Below, one piece after another: positions 1 to 5,597 of a DNA stretch of 7,428 bases (position 1 is the first letter of the stretch; every line of letters begins with the position of its first letter). The stretch is from Akkermansiaceae bacterium UBA985 (GTDB taxonomy: Bacteria; Verrucomicrobiota; Verrucomicrobiia; Verrucomicrobiales; Akkermansiaceae), in the NCBI GenBank assembly GCA_002292185.1, contig DBBL01000122.1:11012-18439 (forward strand). Direction: 5' to 3'. Under the pieces are notes generated by a model that had not been told where the DNA came from, searched no databases, and saw only the letters and a list, made by a program, of their open reading frames with translations. The position numbers were made by a program, and so were the translations under genes.

Positions 1-636
1 CCGGCACCTGCATCTCAAGCACCGGCAACTCAAACACCAGCACCCTCTGATGACTCAGGCAATGGCCGGGGTGATTATGGAGGTGGACGTGGACGAGGAC
101 GTGGGCGTGGACGAGGACGTGGACAGAGGCAAGCGCCTCCGAAACCAATGACTGAAGACGGCAAGGAACTGACTGAGAAGGTCGTTTTCATCAACCGTTG
201 TGCTACAGCTACTAAAGGTGGCCGCCGCTTTAGCTTCTCTGCCCTGATGGTATCAGGTGACAAGGAAGGTCGAGTCGGAGTTGGCTTCGGTAAGGCTCAA
301 GAGGTTTCCGAATGCATTCGTAAGGGTAGTGATGACGCTAAGCGTTCACTAGTCCGCATCAAAATTGTTGATGGAACGATTCCTCATGAAGTGCAAGCAG
401 AGCACGGTGGTGGAGTTGTTTTACTCAAGCCAGCATGCCCCGGAACCGGTATTATTGCTGGTGGTGGAGTTCGTGCCGTTTGTGAAGCTGTTGGCATCAC
501 TGATGTCCTCGGTAAGTCTCTAGGCTCGAATAATCACTCTAATGTTGTCAAAGCTACTTTGAAGGCACTATCTCAACTCCGCACTCGTGAGGAAGTCCTC
601 GCCAGCCGCGGAAAAAAAGTCAAGGAGTCGCTATAA
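1..636 (+). CDS. rpsE: 30S ribosomal protein S5 (uS5), 5'-truncated by the window, with Pro/Ala and Arg-Gly N-terminal extension
   Basis: S5 is a small-subunit ribosomal protein near the mRNA entry and decoding region, important for translational fidelity. The conserved body starts at about window residue 57 and shows [32 protein letters not shown] and [12 protein letters not shown], which align with Escherichia coli S5 from memory; it covers the dsRBD-like N-terminal domain and the C-terminal domain. The ATG at 148 would give a normal 162-residue S5. However, the same frame is open back to base 1 and encodes a Pro/Ala/Thr/Gln-rich stretch (window residues 1-16), then [15 protein letters not shown] (about residues 27-41). 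There is no Shine-Dalgarno before 148 and the upstream composition looks protein-like, so I place the true start before the window. This choice is inference; the S5 identity is near certain. rplO follows after 40 nt, without the usual rpmD. Confidence 0.96.
   Translation, partial: PAPASQAPATQTPAPSDDSGNGRGDYGGGRGRGRGRGRGRGQRQAPPKPMTEDGKELTEKVVFINRCATATKGGRRFSFSALMVSGDKEGRVGVGFGKAQEVSECIRKGSDDAKRSLVRIKIVDGTIPHEVQAEHGGGVVLLKPACPGTGIIAGGGVRAVCEAVGITDVLGKSLGSNNHSNVVKATLKALSQLRTREEVLASRGKKVKESL
85..123 (+). repeat. GGACGT/GGACGA degenerate hexamer repeat encoding the (Arg-Gly) tract of S5
   Basis: Six-base units of the form GGACGN, one of them varied to GGGCGT, repeat in tandem about six times within the rpsE frame. 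They encode alternating Gly and Arg. Third positions alternate between T and A, so the repeat is imperfect at DNA level while the dipeptide is perfectly kept. That hints at selection on the protein, or at recent slippage. The high C/G content contrasts with the rest of rpsE. Confidence 0.85.
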
Positions 637-676
637 TCAGCGCTTACAATCAACTTTAAAATAAACATACAAAGAT

Positions 677-1138
677 ATGAATTTGCATAATCTCAAGCCA
701 AATCGAGGAGCTAAGCACCGTGTTAAGCGTCTAGGCTGTGGCGAAAGCTCAGGCCTCGGCAAGACCTCAGGACGTGGCCATAAGGGTCAGAAGTCTCGCT
801 CTGGTGGTGGCGTTCGCCCAGGTTTCGAAGGTGGTCAAATGCCACTTCACCGTCGTTTGCCCAAGCGCGGTTTTAATAACACTCGCTTCCAAGACAAAAT
901 CGCCGTTGTCAATGTTGCCTCACTTAATGAGCGCTTTGAAGATGGTGACACCGTCAACATGGGGACTCTTAAGGCAGCACGCCTTGTTAAGGGGACCTAT
1001 GATGGTGTTAAAGTTTTGGGTAATGGTGACCTAGCTAAGAAGCTCACTATTGAAGGCTGCAAGGTCAGCGCATCAGCCAAAGAGAAAATCGAAAAGGCTG
1101 GAGGCTCTATTGCAGATGCTCAGAAAGTAGCGGAGTAA
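677..1138 (+). CDS. rplO: 50S ribosomal protein L15 (uL15)
   Basis: L15 is a late-assembling large-subunit protein that binds 23S rRNA and contacts 5S rRNA-proximal proteins. The 153 residues (the E. coli protein has 144) show the Gly/Arg/Lys-rich N-terminal tail with [20 protein letters not shown] (residues 19-38), then the [24 protein letters not shown] block (about 43-66). Near the C-terminus is the L15 signature, from VKVLGNG through [22 protein letters not shown] (about 111-143). The last ten residues are a short variable tail. The start is the ATG at 677: it begins the conserved MNLHNLKPN sequence and lies 40 nt after rpsE. The leader is A/T/C-rich and holds no Shine-Dalgarno. It is co-transcribed with rpsE and probably with secY. 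Confidence 0.97.
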   Translation: MNLHNLKPNRGAKHRVKRLGCGESSGLGKTSGRGHKGQKSRSGGGVRPGFEGGQMPLHRRLPKRGFNNTRFQDKIAVVNVASLNERFEDGDTVNMGTLKAARLVKGTYDGVKVLGNGDLAKKLTIEGCKVSASAKEKIEKAGGSIADAQKVAE

Positions 1139-1287
1139 ATCTGGGCTTCATTTCATGAAATAATCGATTCATGGAGAGGGAGTGCTTGAGCATTTCCTCT
1201 TTGTGCATACAATCCCTTTGACAAAGGAAACGGGTTCTGCCGATGCAGAATCTGAACAATAATAATTAAACTGATAATAGCACTCTA
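1139..1287 (+). promoter_or_regulatory. Structured rplO-secY intercistronic leader with three consecutive hairpins
   Basis: This 149-nt non-coding gap is long for a ribosomal operon. Three stems can be drawn by eye. Positions 1175-1185 pair with 1190-1200 (11 bp, two G-U pairs, TTGA tetraloop). Positions 1215-1219 pair with 1223-1227 (5 bp). Positions 1231-1240 pair with 1245-1254 (10 bp including two G-U pairs, CGAT loop). The 12-nt palindrome ATTTCATGAAAT lies at 1150-1161. The first stem is followed by TTTGTG, too poor in T to be a good terminator. TTGACA, a consensus -35 box, occurs at 1218-1223, but nothing like TATAAT lies 16-18 nt downstream. The last 30 nt before secY are A/T-rich and lack a Shine-Dalgarno. 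The role could be RNA processing, attenuation or translational control; the sequence does not decide. Confidence 0.45.
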
Positions 1288-2802
1288 ATGATCTCAGCAT
1301 TCGCGAGCACATGGAAAGTCCCCGAACTTCGGGAGCGTATTCTTTTCACCTTAGCCATCGTAGTGATCGTCCGTTTGGGCGTGCACGTAACTCTCCCTGG
1401 AGTTGATGCCAGTGTTATTGCCGAATATTTGGCAGATAAACAAAAAAGCGGAGGCGATAGTGGCCCCGGTGCTGCCGTAGGAGCGATGCTCGGATTCTTC
1501 TCTGGTGGAGGCCTTCAAAAAATGGGCGTGTTTGCCCTGGGTATCATGCCTTACATCTCAGCATCTATTATGATGCAGTTGATGACCGCCGTTGTCCCCA
1601 AGCTTTCCAAGCTCGCTCGTGAGGACGGAGGCCGCCAAAAAATCAACCAATACACCCGTGTGATCACGATTATCATCGCACTGGTTCAGGGTTACTTACT
1701 GGCTATTAGTTTGAAAAACCCGGGCAATATCCCCGGGCTTCAAGGAATTTCTAAATTTGGCGAGGTCGTTCCTGATCACGGCTTTGTATTCATCGCCATG
1801 ACCGTGTTGACGATCGTTACAGGCACATTATTACTGATGTGGCTCGGTGATCAGATCACTGAGCGTGGTTTGGGTAATGGTATTTCACTCATTATTACCG
1901 TAAACATTATTTCAGCCCTTCCAGGAGCCTTGGTTATTACATGGCAGACTCTTGTTTCAGGTGCAGATGCTGGCGTAGGAGCAGCCGCCTTCCTTGTCTT
2001 CTTGGTAGCCTTCCTCATTTTTGTCATTGCCGCGGTCATTGCCATCACTCAAGCCCAGCGTCGTATTGCCGTTCAATATGCAAAACGTGTTATGGGACGT
2101 AAACAGCTTGGTGGGCAGACTCAATATCTTCCACTGAAGGTCAATTATGCTGGCGTGATGCCGATCATTTTTGCCACGGCTATTTTATCATTACCTGCAT
2201 TTGTTCTCTCGTCGGCGTTCCCTACCGCACAATGGTCACAGAACATTCAAAATGCTCTAGCCGGTGGTGGGCTTACTTATTATCTGGTCGCAGGCCTGAT
2301 GATCTTTTTCTTCTCCTACTTCTGGGTGGCAACCATGTTCCAGCCGAGTGAGATTTCAGAGAACCTCAAGCGTAGTGGTGGTTATATTCCAGGCGTCCGC
2401 CCAGGTAAGCCAACGGCAGAGTTTTTGGACTTCACAATGACCCGCCTCACCTTTGCGGGTGCTATCTTCCTCACCATTATCTTTATTCTTCCATGGATTG
2501 TTTCTCAAATGCCTCGTGGCATCATCGGTAAGGAACTACCGTTCTTGGTGACTTCATTCTTTGGAGGCACTAGTTTGCTGATTCTTGTTGGTGTTTTACT
2601 CGATATGATGCGTCAGGTCGAAACTCACTTGCTGCAGCGCCACTATGATGGATTCCTGCGCAAAGGAAAAATCAAGGGACGTTACGATCGCCTCAAGAAC
2701 ACGGGTGAGCGTGCCTCTGGCGGCACCATTATTTATCTGTGGGCATTCATTGCTGCACTTATTGTAGCTGCTGTTTCTTACTGGATTTATCAAGGGAACT
2801 AA
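1288..2802 (+). CDS. secY: Preprotein translocase channel subunit SecY, with an extra C-terminal membrane helix
   Basis: SecY is the channel of the SecYEG translocon in the inner membrane, exporting unfolded proteins with SecA and inserting membrane proteins co-translationally. The 504-residue product is longer than the 443 residues of E. coli SecY. Ten canonical hydrophobic segments are seen, at about 18-37, 81-99, 121-140, 164-185, 198-217, 231-254, 287-309, 328-350, 386-405 and 417-440. The plug region is FFSGGGLQKM (70-79), followed by the diagnostic LGIMPYISASIMMQL (84-98). Cytosolic loops carry YAKRVMGRKQLGGQTQYLPLK (264-284) and SENLKRSGGYIPGVRPGKPT (357-376); the latter is the essential SecA/ribosome-contact loop. 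The family end motif RHYDGFLRKGKIKGRY is at 451-466. After it come about 14 linker residues and an eleventh hydrophobic segment (480-500). A Gly/Ser-rich insertion (about 54-65) sits before the plug. No Shine-Dalgarno precedes the ATG. Confidence 0.98.
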   Translation: MISAFASTWKVPELRERILFTLAIVVIVRLGVHVTLPGVDASVIAEYLADKQKSGGDSGPGAAVGAMLGFFSGGGLQKMGVFALGIMPYISASIMMQLMTAVVPKLSKLAREDGGRQKINQYTRVITIIIALVQGYLLAISLKNPGNIPGLQGISKFGEVVPDHGFVFIAMTVLTIVTGTLLLMWLGDQITERGLGNGISLIITVNIISALPGALVITWQTLVSGADAGVGAAAFLVFLVAFLIFVIAAVIAITQAQRRIAVQYAKRVMGRKQLGGQTQYLPLKVNYAGVMPIIFATAILSLPAFVLSSAFPTAQWSQNIQNALAGGGLTYYLVAGLMIFFFSYFWVATMFQPSEISENLKRSGGYIPGVRPGKPTAEFLDFTMTRLTFAGAIFLTIIFILPWIVSQMPRGIIGKELPFLVTSFFGGTSLLILVGVLLDMMRQVETHLLQRHYDGFLRKGKIKGRYDRLKNTGERASGGTIIYLWAFIAALIVAAVSYWIYQGN

Positions 2803-2827
2803 CCTGGCGATTTTGCATTGTTTTTTC

Positions 2828-2868
2828 AAAGCCCGGGGTAGCATCAAGCACCTCGGGTTTTTTGTTTC
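2828..2868 (+). terminator. Intrinsic terminator closing the ribosomal protein/secY operon
   Basis: CCCGGGG (2832-2838) pairs with CCTCGGG (2851-2857) with one G-U pair, extended by T2839-A2850. The flanking AAA (2828-2830) can pair into the following run of six T (2858-2863). The hairpin begins 25 nt after the secY stop and is a textbook rho-independent terminator on the + strand. It separates secY from ilvA. Confidence 0.9.
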
Positions 2869-2922
2869 TATAGCTATTAATTTGAGCTGTTCTGCCAGCC
2901 TATTCCATACATTAATGATTTC

Positions 2923-4494
2923 GTGAGTTCACCAGACCAAGATCGATTATTTGAAGAGATACTTGCTGCGCGTGAGCGCGTCTATGCTCTTGGAGATGTG
3001 ACGCCACTGCAGCCGCTAGCATTACCCGAATCTAGCTGTGAGGTATGGGTAAAGCGGGAAGATCTAGGTCCCATTAAAGCTTACAAATGGCGTGGAGCTT
3101 ATAATGCGATGGCTGCACTTACTGAAGAGCAGCGGAGCCAAGGTATTGTTACGGCTTCTGCAGGTAACCATGCTCAAGGTGTGGCGCTGGCCGCTAAGGC
3201 ATTAAACTGTAAGGCTGTCATCTATATGCCACGTGCGACACCTGAGGTGAAACGTAGTGAAGTGCAGCGCATAGGTGCAGAAATGGTGGAAATCAGACTG
3301 GTCGGTGACACTTATGATGAAGCCGGTCATGCCGCCCGAGATTTTTGTGAGCAATGTGATGGCGTATATGTCCACCCTTATGATGATGTCATGGTTATGG
3401 GTGGGCAGGGGACCTTAGCTGATGAAGTCGTGATGAGCGGGCATGGACCATTTGACCGCGTGTATGTGGCTATAGGCGGTGGCGGTCTTGCTGCTGCACT
3501 GAGCTGCTGGCTTAAGAAATATTGGCCTGAGGTCAATATTTACGGGGTTGAGGGTGTTGAGCAAGCTTCTATGGCCGCGGCCATGAAGGCGGGGCATCCG
3601 GTGAGTCTGGATTATGTTGATGTTTTTTGTGATGGTACTGCGGTGAGAAAAGCCGGCACGCTGACTTACGAATATTGTTCGAAGCTACTTGATGGCATGG
3701 TTACGGTCACGAATGATGAGGTGTGCCACTCGATTCGAACTCTCTGGGAGAGCTCTCGTATTATCCCTGAACCAAGCGGGGCGATGGCCTTGGCTGGTTT
3801 TCAGAAGCACTTTGACGAGGGGCTAGTTGAGCCTGGAGCAAAGGTCCTGTGTATAGTCAGCGGAGCAAATATGGATTTTGCCCAGTTAGGGGCGATAGCC
3901 CATCGTGCTGGGATAGGTCCTAAACACCGTAGGTTTCTCCGAGTTCCCATTCCAGAGGGGCGGGGCACACTCGTTGACTTTCTGACTCAGCTTCCCCGTG
4001 AGACGAGTATCATCGATTTGCAATACGGTAGGATTGATTCGGCTGTGCAATACCCCGTATTAGGCTTGATCGGATCAGATCAGGAATACGACGATCTCGA
4101 CGGGGTCCTTCAACAGCGTGGCGTCTCAGCGATTGATGTATCGAGGGATGAAGATGTCGACTATCGTATCATTAATTATGCGGCAGAGCTTTTTTCCTAT
4201 CCTCTATTTATTAATATTGAGTTCCCTGAGCGTGCAGGAGCATTGCTTCAGTTTATGACCGAAGTTAAAGATCTAGCGAGCCTCTGCTATTTTAATTATG
4301 CCTATTCTGGAGAACGTGTTGGGCGTGCTCTTGTTGGTATGGAGTTCGAAACAGAAGCAGCACAAAAGTTCTGCCTAGAACAAATCATGGCCATGCCCAC
4401 CAGTAACACAGGTTGTATTCGTGCTGCGCGTGAGGTGAGTGATGAGACATTCTTGCGTTTGACCGGCAAAAAGCGTGCGGTATCCAATAGCTGA
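2923..4494 (+). CDS. ilvA: Threonine ammonia-lyase (threonine deaminase), biosynthetic, with two C-terminal ACT-like regulatory domains
   Basis: This PLP enzyme converts L-threonine to 2-oxobutanoate and ammonia, the committed step of isoleucine synthesis, in the cytosol. The 523 residues match the long biosynthetic form (E. coli IlvA has 514). The catalytic domain carries VKRED (43-47), the Schiff-base lysine K55 in AYKWRGA (family usually SFKLRGA), SAGNHAQG (79-86), the phosphate-binding GGGGL (185-189), EPSGA (283-287) and SGAN (313-316). The C-terminal part contains two ACT-like domains (about 336-415 and 428-505), the second with EFPERAGALLQF (433-444), so isoleucine feedback control is expected from family knowledge. 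The short catabolic TdcB form lacks this region. The start is GTG 2923: an in-frame TAA lies at 2878, no ATG lies between, and the next Met is residue 63. Only about 55 nt separate it from the upstream terminator, so its promoter must be very close. No Shine-Dalgarno is present and no other ilv gene is visible. Confidence 0.96.
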   Translation: MSSPDQDRLFEEILAARERVYALGDVTPLQPLALPESSCEVWVKREDLGPIKAYKWRGAYNAMAALTEEQRSQGIVTASAGNHAQGVALAAKALNCKAVIYMPRATPEVKRSEVQRIGAEMVEIRLVGDTYDEAGHAARDFCEQCDGVYVHPYDDVMVMGGQGTLADEVVMSGHGPFDRVYVAIGGGGLAAALSCWLKKYWPEVNIYGVEGVEQASMAAAMKAGHPVSLDYVDVFCDGTAVRKAGTLTYEYCSKLLDGMVTVTNDEVCHSIRTLWESSRIIPEPSGAMALAGFQKHFDEGLVEPGAKVLCIVSGANMDFAQLGAIAHRAGIGPKHRRFLRVPIPEGRGTLVDFLTQLPRETSIIDLQYGRIDSAVQYPVLGLIGSDQEYDDLDGVLQQRGVSAIDVSRDEDVDYRIINYAAELFSYPLFINIEFPERAGALLQFMTEVKDLASLCYFNYAYSGERVGRALVGMEFETEAAQKFCLEQIMAMPTSNTGCIRAAREVSDETFLRLTGKKRAVSNS

Positions 4495-4569
4495 ATGTCC
4501 ATTCCCTTCATTTAGGGCTTGCTTGCTTTCCCTTCAGACGTTAATTCCCCAGCACATCAATCACTTCCC

Positions 4570-4857
4570 ATGGGTAAGCAACATAACAAAATCATCAAGC
4601 GTAGCCGTCGCAAAGAGTATTTGAAGCGTAAGAAAGATCAGGTGAAAGCCACCATCGCGCTGAAAAAATCTACGCCAGCTAAGAAGACTGCCAAAAAAGC
4701 TGCTAAGAAAGCAGCCGTAAAGAAGACAGCAGCCAAGAAGGCCGTAAAGAAAACGGCAGCCAAGAAGGCAGTAAAGAAAACGGCAGTGAAGAAGACAGCG
4801 GCTAAAAAGACAGCCAAAAAAGCGGCGAAGAAGGCTGCTCCCAAGAAGGAGGACTAA
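4570..4857 (+). CDS. Small basic histone H1/Hc-like protein with Lys-Lys-Ala/Thr/Val repeats
   Basis: The 95-residue product has two parts. Residues 1-33 are a conserved-looking basic head, MGKQHNKIIKRSRRKEYLKR followed by KKDQVKATIALKK, that I recall from short hypothetical proteins of Verrucomicrobiota. Residues 36-93 are an almost uninterrupted Lys/Ala/Thr/Val repeat built on KKTAA and KKAVK, ending PKKED. Lysine makes up more than a third of the protein and there are no Cys or Trp residues. Such tails occur in eukaryotic H1, chlamydial Hc1/Hc2 and AlgP-like proteins and bind nucleic acid. A nucleoid or rRNA-binding role is inference. The ATG at 4570 is chosen because the conserved head begins there; an in-frame TTG at 4519 would add 17 poorly protein-like residues. 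No Shine-Dalgarno is seen. It lies 75 nt after ilvA with no terminator seen between them. Confidence 0.85.
   Translation: MGKQHNKIIKRSRRKEYLKRKKDQVKATIALKKSTPAKKTAKKAAKKAAVKKTAAKKAVKKTAAKKAVKKTAVKKTAAKKTAKKAAKKAAPKKED
4729..4800 (+). repeat. 27-nt tandem repeat inside the histone-like gene
   Basis: Two adjacent 27-nt units (4729-4755 and 4756-4782) differ at one base only and encode AAKKAVKKT twice. A diverged partial third unit runs to 4800. The near identity at silent positions points to recent duplication by slippage or unequal crossover, so tail length probably varies between strains. Confidence 0.85.
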
Positions 4858-4893
4858 ATGTCTCGAAAACGTATCTCTATTGAGTCGTTTTAA
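4858..4893 (+). CDS. Possible 11-codon microORF (MSRKRISIESF) with a strong Shine-Dalgarno
   Basis: The ATG directly abuts the TAA of the histone-like gene (TAAATG). It is preceded by AAGGAGGA at 4846-4853, which gives a 4-nt gap to the ATG (5 nt from the GGAGG core): an almost ideal ribosome binding site and the only strong one found at any ORF start here. The ORF stops at 4891-4893, 7 nt before the terminator stem, as a real last cistron would. Against it: the SD bases also encode Lys-Glu-Asp at the end of the upstream protein, and an 11-residue product is too short to judge by codon use. Translation coupled to the upstream gene would be expected if real. Confidence 0.3.
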   Translation: MSRKRISIESF

Positions 4894-4900
4894 AATTTCG

Positions 4901-4938
4901 AAGCTGGCTGCGTATACTATATGCAGCCAGCTTTTTTT
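4901..4938 (+). terminator. Strong intrinsic terminator after the histone-like gene
   Basis: AAGCTGGCTGC (4901-4911) pairs perfectly with GCAGCCAGCTT (4923-4933). Three more inner pairs (4912-4914 with 4920-4922, one of them G-U) leave a 5-nt loop TACTA. T runs to 4938, giving seven consecutive T from 4932. This ends the ilvA/histone-like transcript. In the opposite direction the stem is followed by CGAAATTTTAAAA, so it may weakly serve the convergent lipoprotein gene as well. Confidence 0.93.
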
Positions 4939-4958
4939 GTATCAAGCTTGAAGATTGA

Positions 4959-4985
4959 AGCTCGTAGTTGGCGGCTAGACGAGCT
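4959..4985 (-). other. Hairpin just downstream of the lipoprotein stop codon
   Basis: AGCTCGT (4959-4965) pairs with ACGAGCT (4979-4985), 7 bp, beginning 16 nt after the lipoprotein stop on the minus strand. No clear T-run follows on either strand (minus strand reads TCAATCTTC). It may protect the mRNA 3' end or assist termination, or it may be chance. Confidence 0.3.
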
Positions 4986-5001
4986 GAGCCCTTAGCTTGG
5001 A

Positions 5002-5445
5002 TTACCTGCTGACATTGCTCCAGCCGGTGACTTCATCTTTGATAAATTCCACTGAGGCTCCATGACGGGGCACATAATGAACTGTGGGTTGAAAGCTGAG
5101 GCCGTGGTAGTGGCCGCGGCGTCCATAGCGCCCACAACCGTAGCCATATCCATAGTAAGGTGCTAAGCCGTAACTATAAACGGGGACCATTGTATTGTAG
5201 TGCCAACGCTCAAAGCTCTTGCCATGTTGGATGCCTGAGGTTTTTTGATCGGGGTTACCCATAGCGAGAAAAACAGCGGGTTTACTCATGCCGCGTGCAA
5301 TTCTTCCTGTGCGCACTAATTTTTGCTCATTGGTGGTGAGTTTCTTAAACAGCTCGGGGTTGTGCTCAATACGCTTTTCAGGAGTGTTGCCGCAGCTCGC
5401 AAGTAGCACAGATAGAGGTAGAAGAAGGCAGATAAACAGTCGCAT
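5002..5445 (-). CDS. Outer-membrane-type lipoprotein with BamE/SmpA-like motif and Tyr/Gly-rich insert
   Basis: The 147-residue precursor begins MRLFICLLLPLSVLLASCGN, a lipoprotein signal peptide with lipobox L15-A16-S17 and lipidated Cys18. There is no Asp at +2, so outer-membrane sorting would be expected if the Lol rule applies. The mature part contains LVRTGRIARGMSKPAVFLAMGNPD (about 43-66), which resembles the helix-turn of the SmpA/OmlA/BamE fold (G-M-x-x-x-x-V-x-x-x-x-G-x-P). Then come ERWHYN (79-84) and SVEFIKDEVTGW (131-142), like the outer strands of that fold. Between them lies an insert rich in Tyr, Gly, Arg and His (about 90-115, with YYGYGYGCGRYGRRGHYHG). The start is the ATG whose first base is 5445; an upstream in-frame ATG at 5490 would bury the signal peptide. 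Function is unproven: assembly factor is only one option. It is divergent from the dehydratase-like gene. Confidence 0.7.
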   Translation of the reverse strand: MRLFICLLLPLSVLLASCGNTPEKRIEHNPELFKKLTTNEQKLVRTGRIARGMSKPAVFLAMGNPDQKTSGIQHGKSFERWHYNTMVPVYSYGLAPYYGYGYGCGRYGRRGHYHGLSFQPTVHYVPRHGASVEFIKDEVTGWSNVSR

Positions 5446-5552
5446 AATGAGTGAGCTTAGAGAGAAACCTGGCGGTTTGCAAATGGCCATTACTATAAAA
5501 AATCAAAAAAGATGAAGAAACATGCTTGCCAAATCAATGCAACAGCGAGCAA

Positions 5553-5570
5553 AGTTGGGCAAGCCCAATT
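5553..5570 (+). other. Short inverted repeat in the leader of the dehydratase-like gene
   Basis: AGTTGGGC and GCCCAATT flank AA; allowing a 4-nt loop, 5 Watson-Crick pairs plus an outer G-U and A-U pair form a small hairpin 27 nt before the ATG at 5598. No T-run follows, so it is not a terminator. It could be an operator-like palindrome or a leader hairpin. The surrounding 152-nt divergent intergenic region (5446-5597) shows no convincing -35/-10 pair in either direction. Confidence 0.3.
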
Positions 5571-5597
5571 AGCTTATTTGCGATACCACTATATTCC

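Noticed and set aside
75..263. Minus-strand ORF ending in Pro-Arg repeats opposite the S5 RG tract.
   Set aside because: It mirrors the GGACGT repeat in antisense; the + strand frame runs straight into unmistakable S5.
1218..1223. Perfect -35 box TTGACA in the rplO-secY gap as a secY promoter.
   Set aside because: No -10-like hexamer at 16-18 nt spacing, and the TTGACA lies within a small hairpin; kept only as a note on the leader.
4495..4569. Short ATG ORF (MSIPFI) and possible promoter between ilvA and the histone-like gene.
   Set aside because: Seven codons including the stop, no SD and no good -35/-10 pair; nothing separates it from chance.
4638..4844. Minus-strand ORF opposite the histone-like gene, very hydrophobic (Phe/Ala/Val-rich).
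   Set aside because: It is the antisense of the Lys/Ala repeat; AAG/AAA and GCN codons read backwards as Phe/Leu and Ala-like codons, so the frame is open by composition only.
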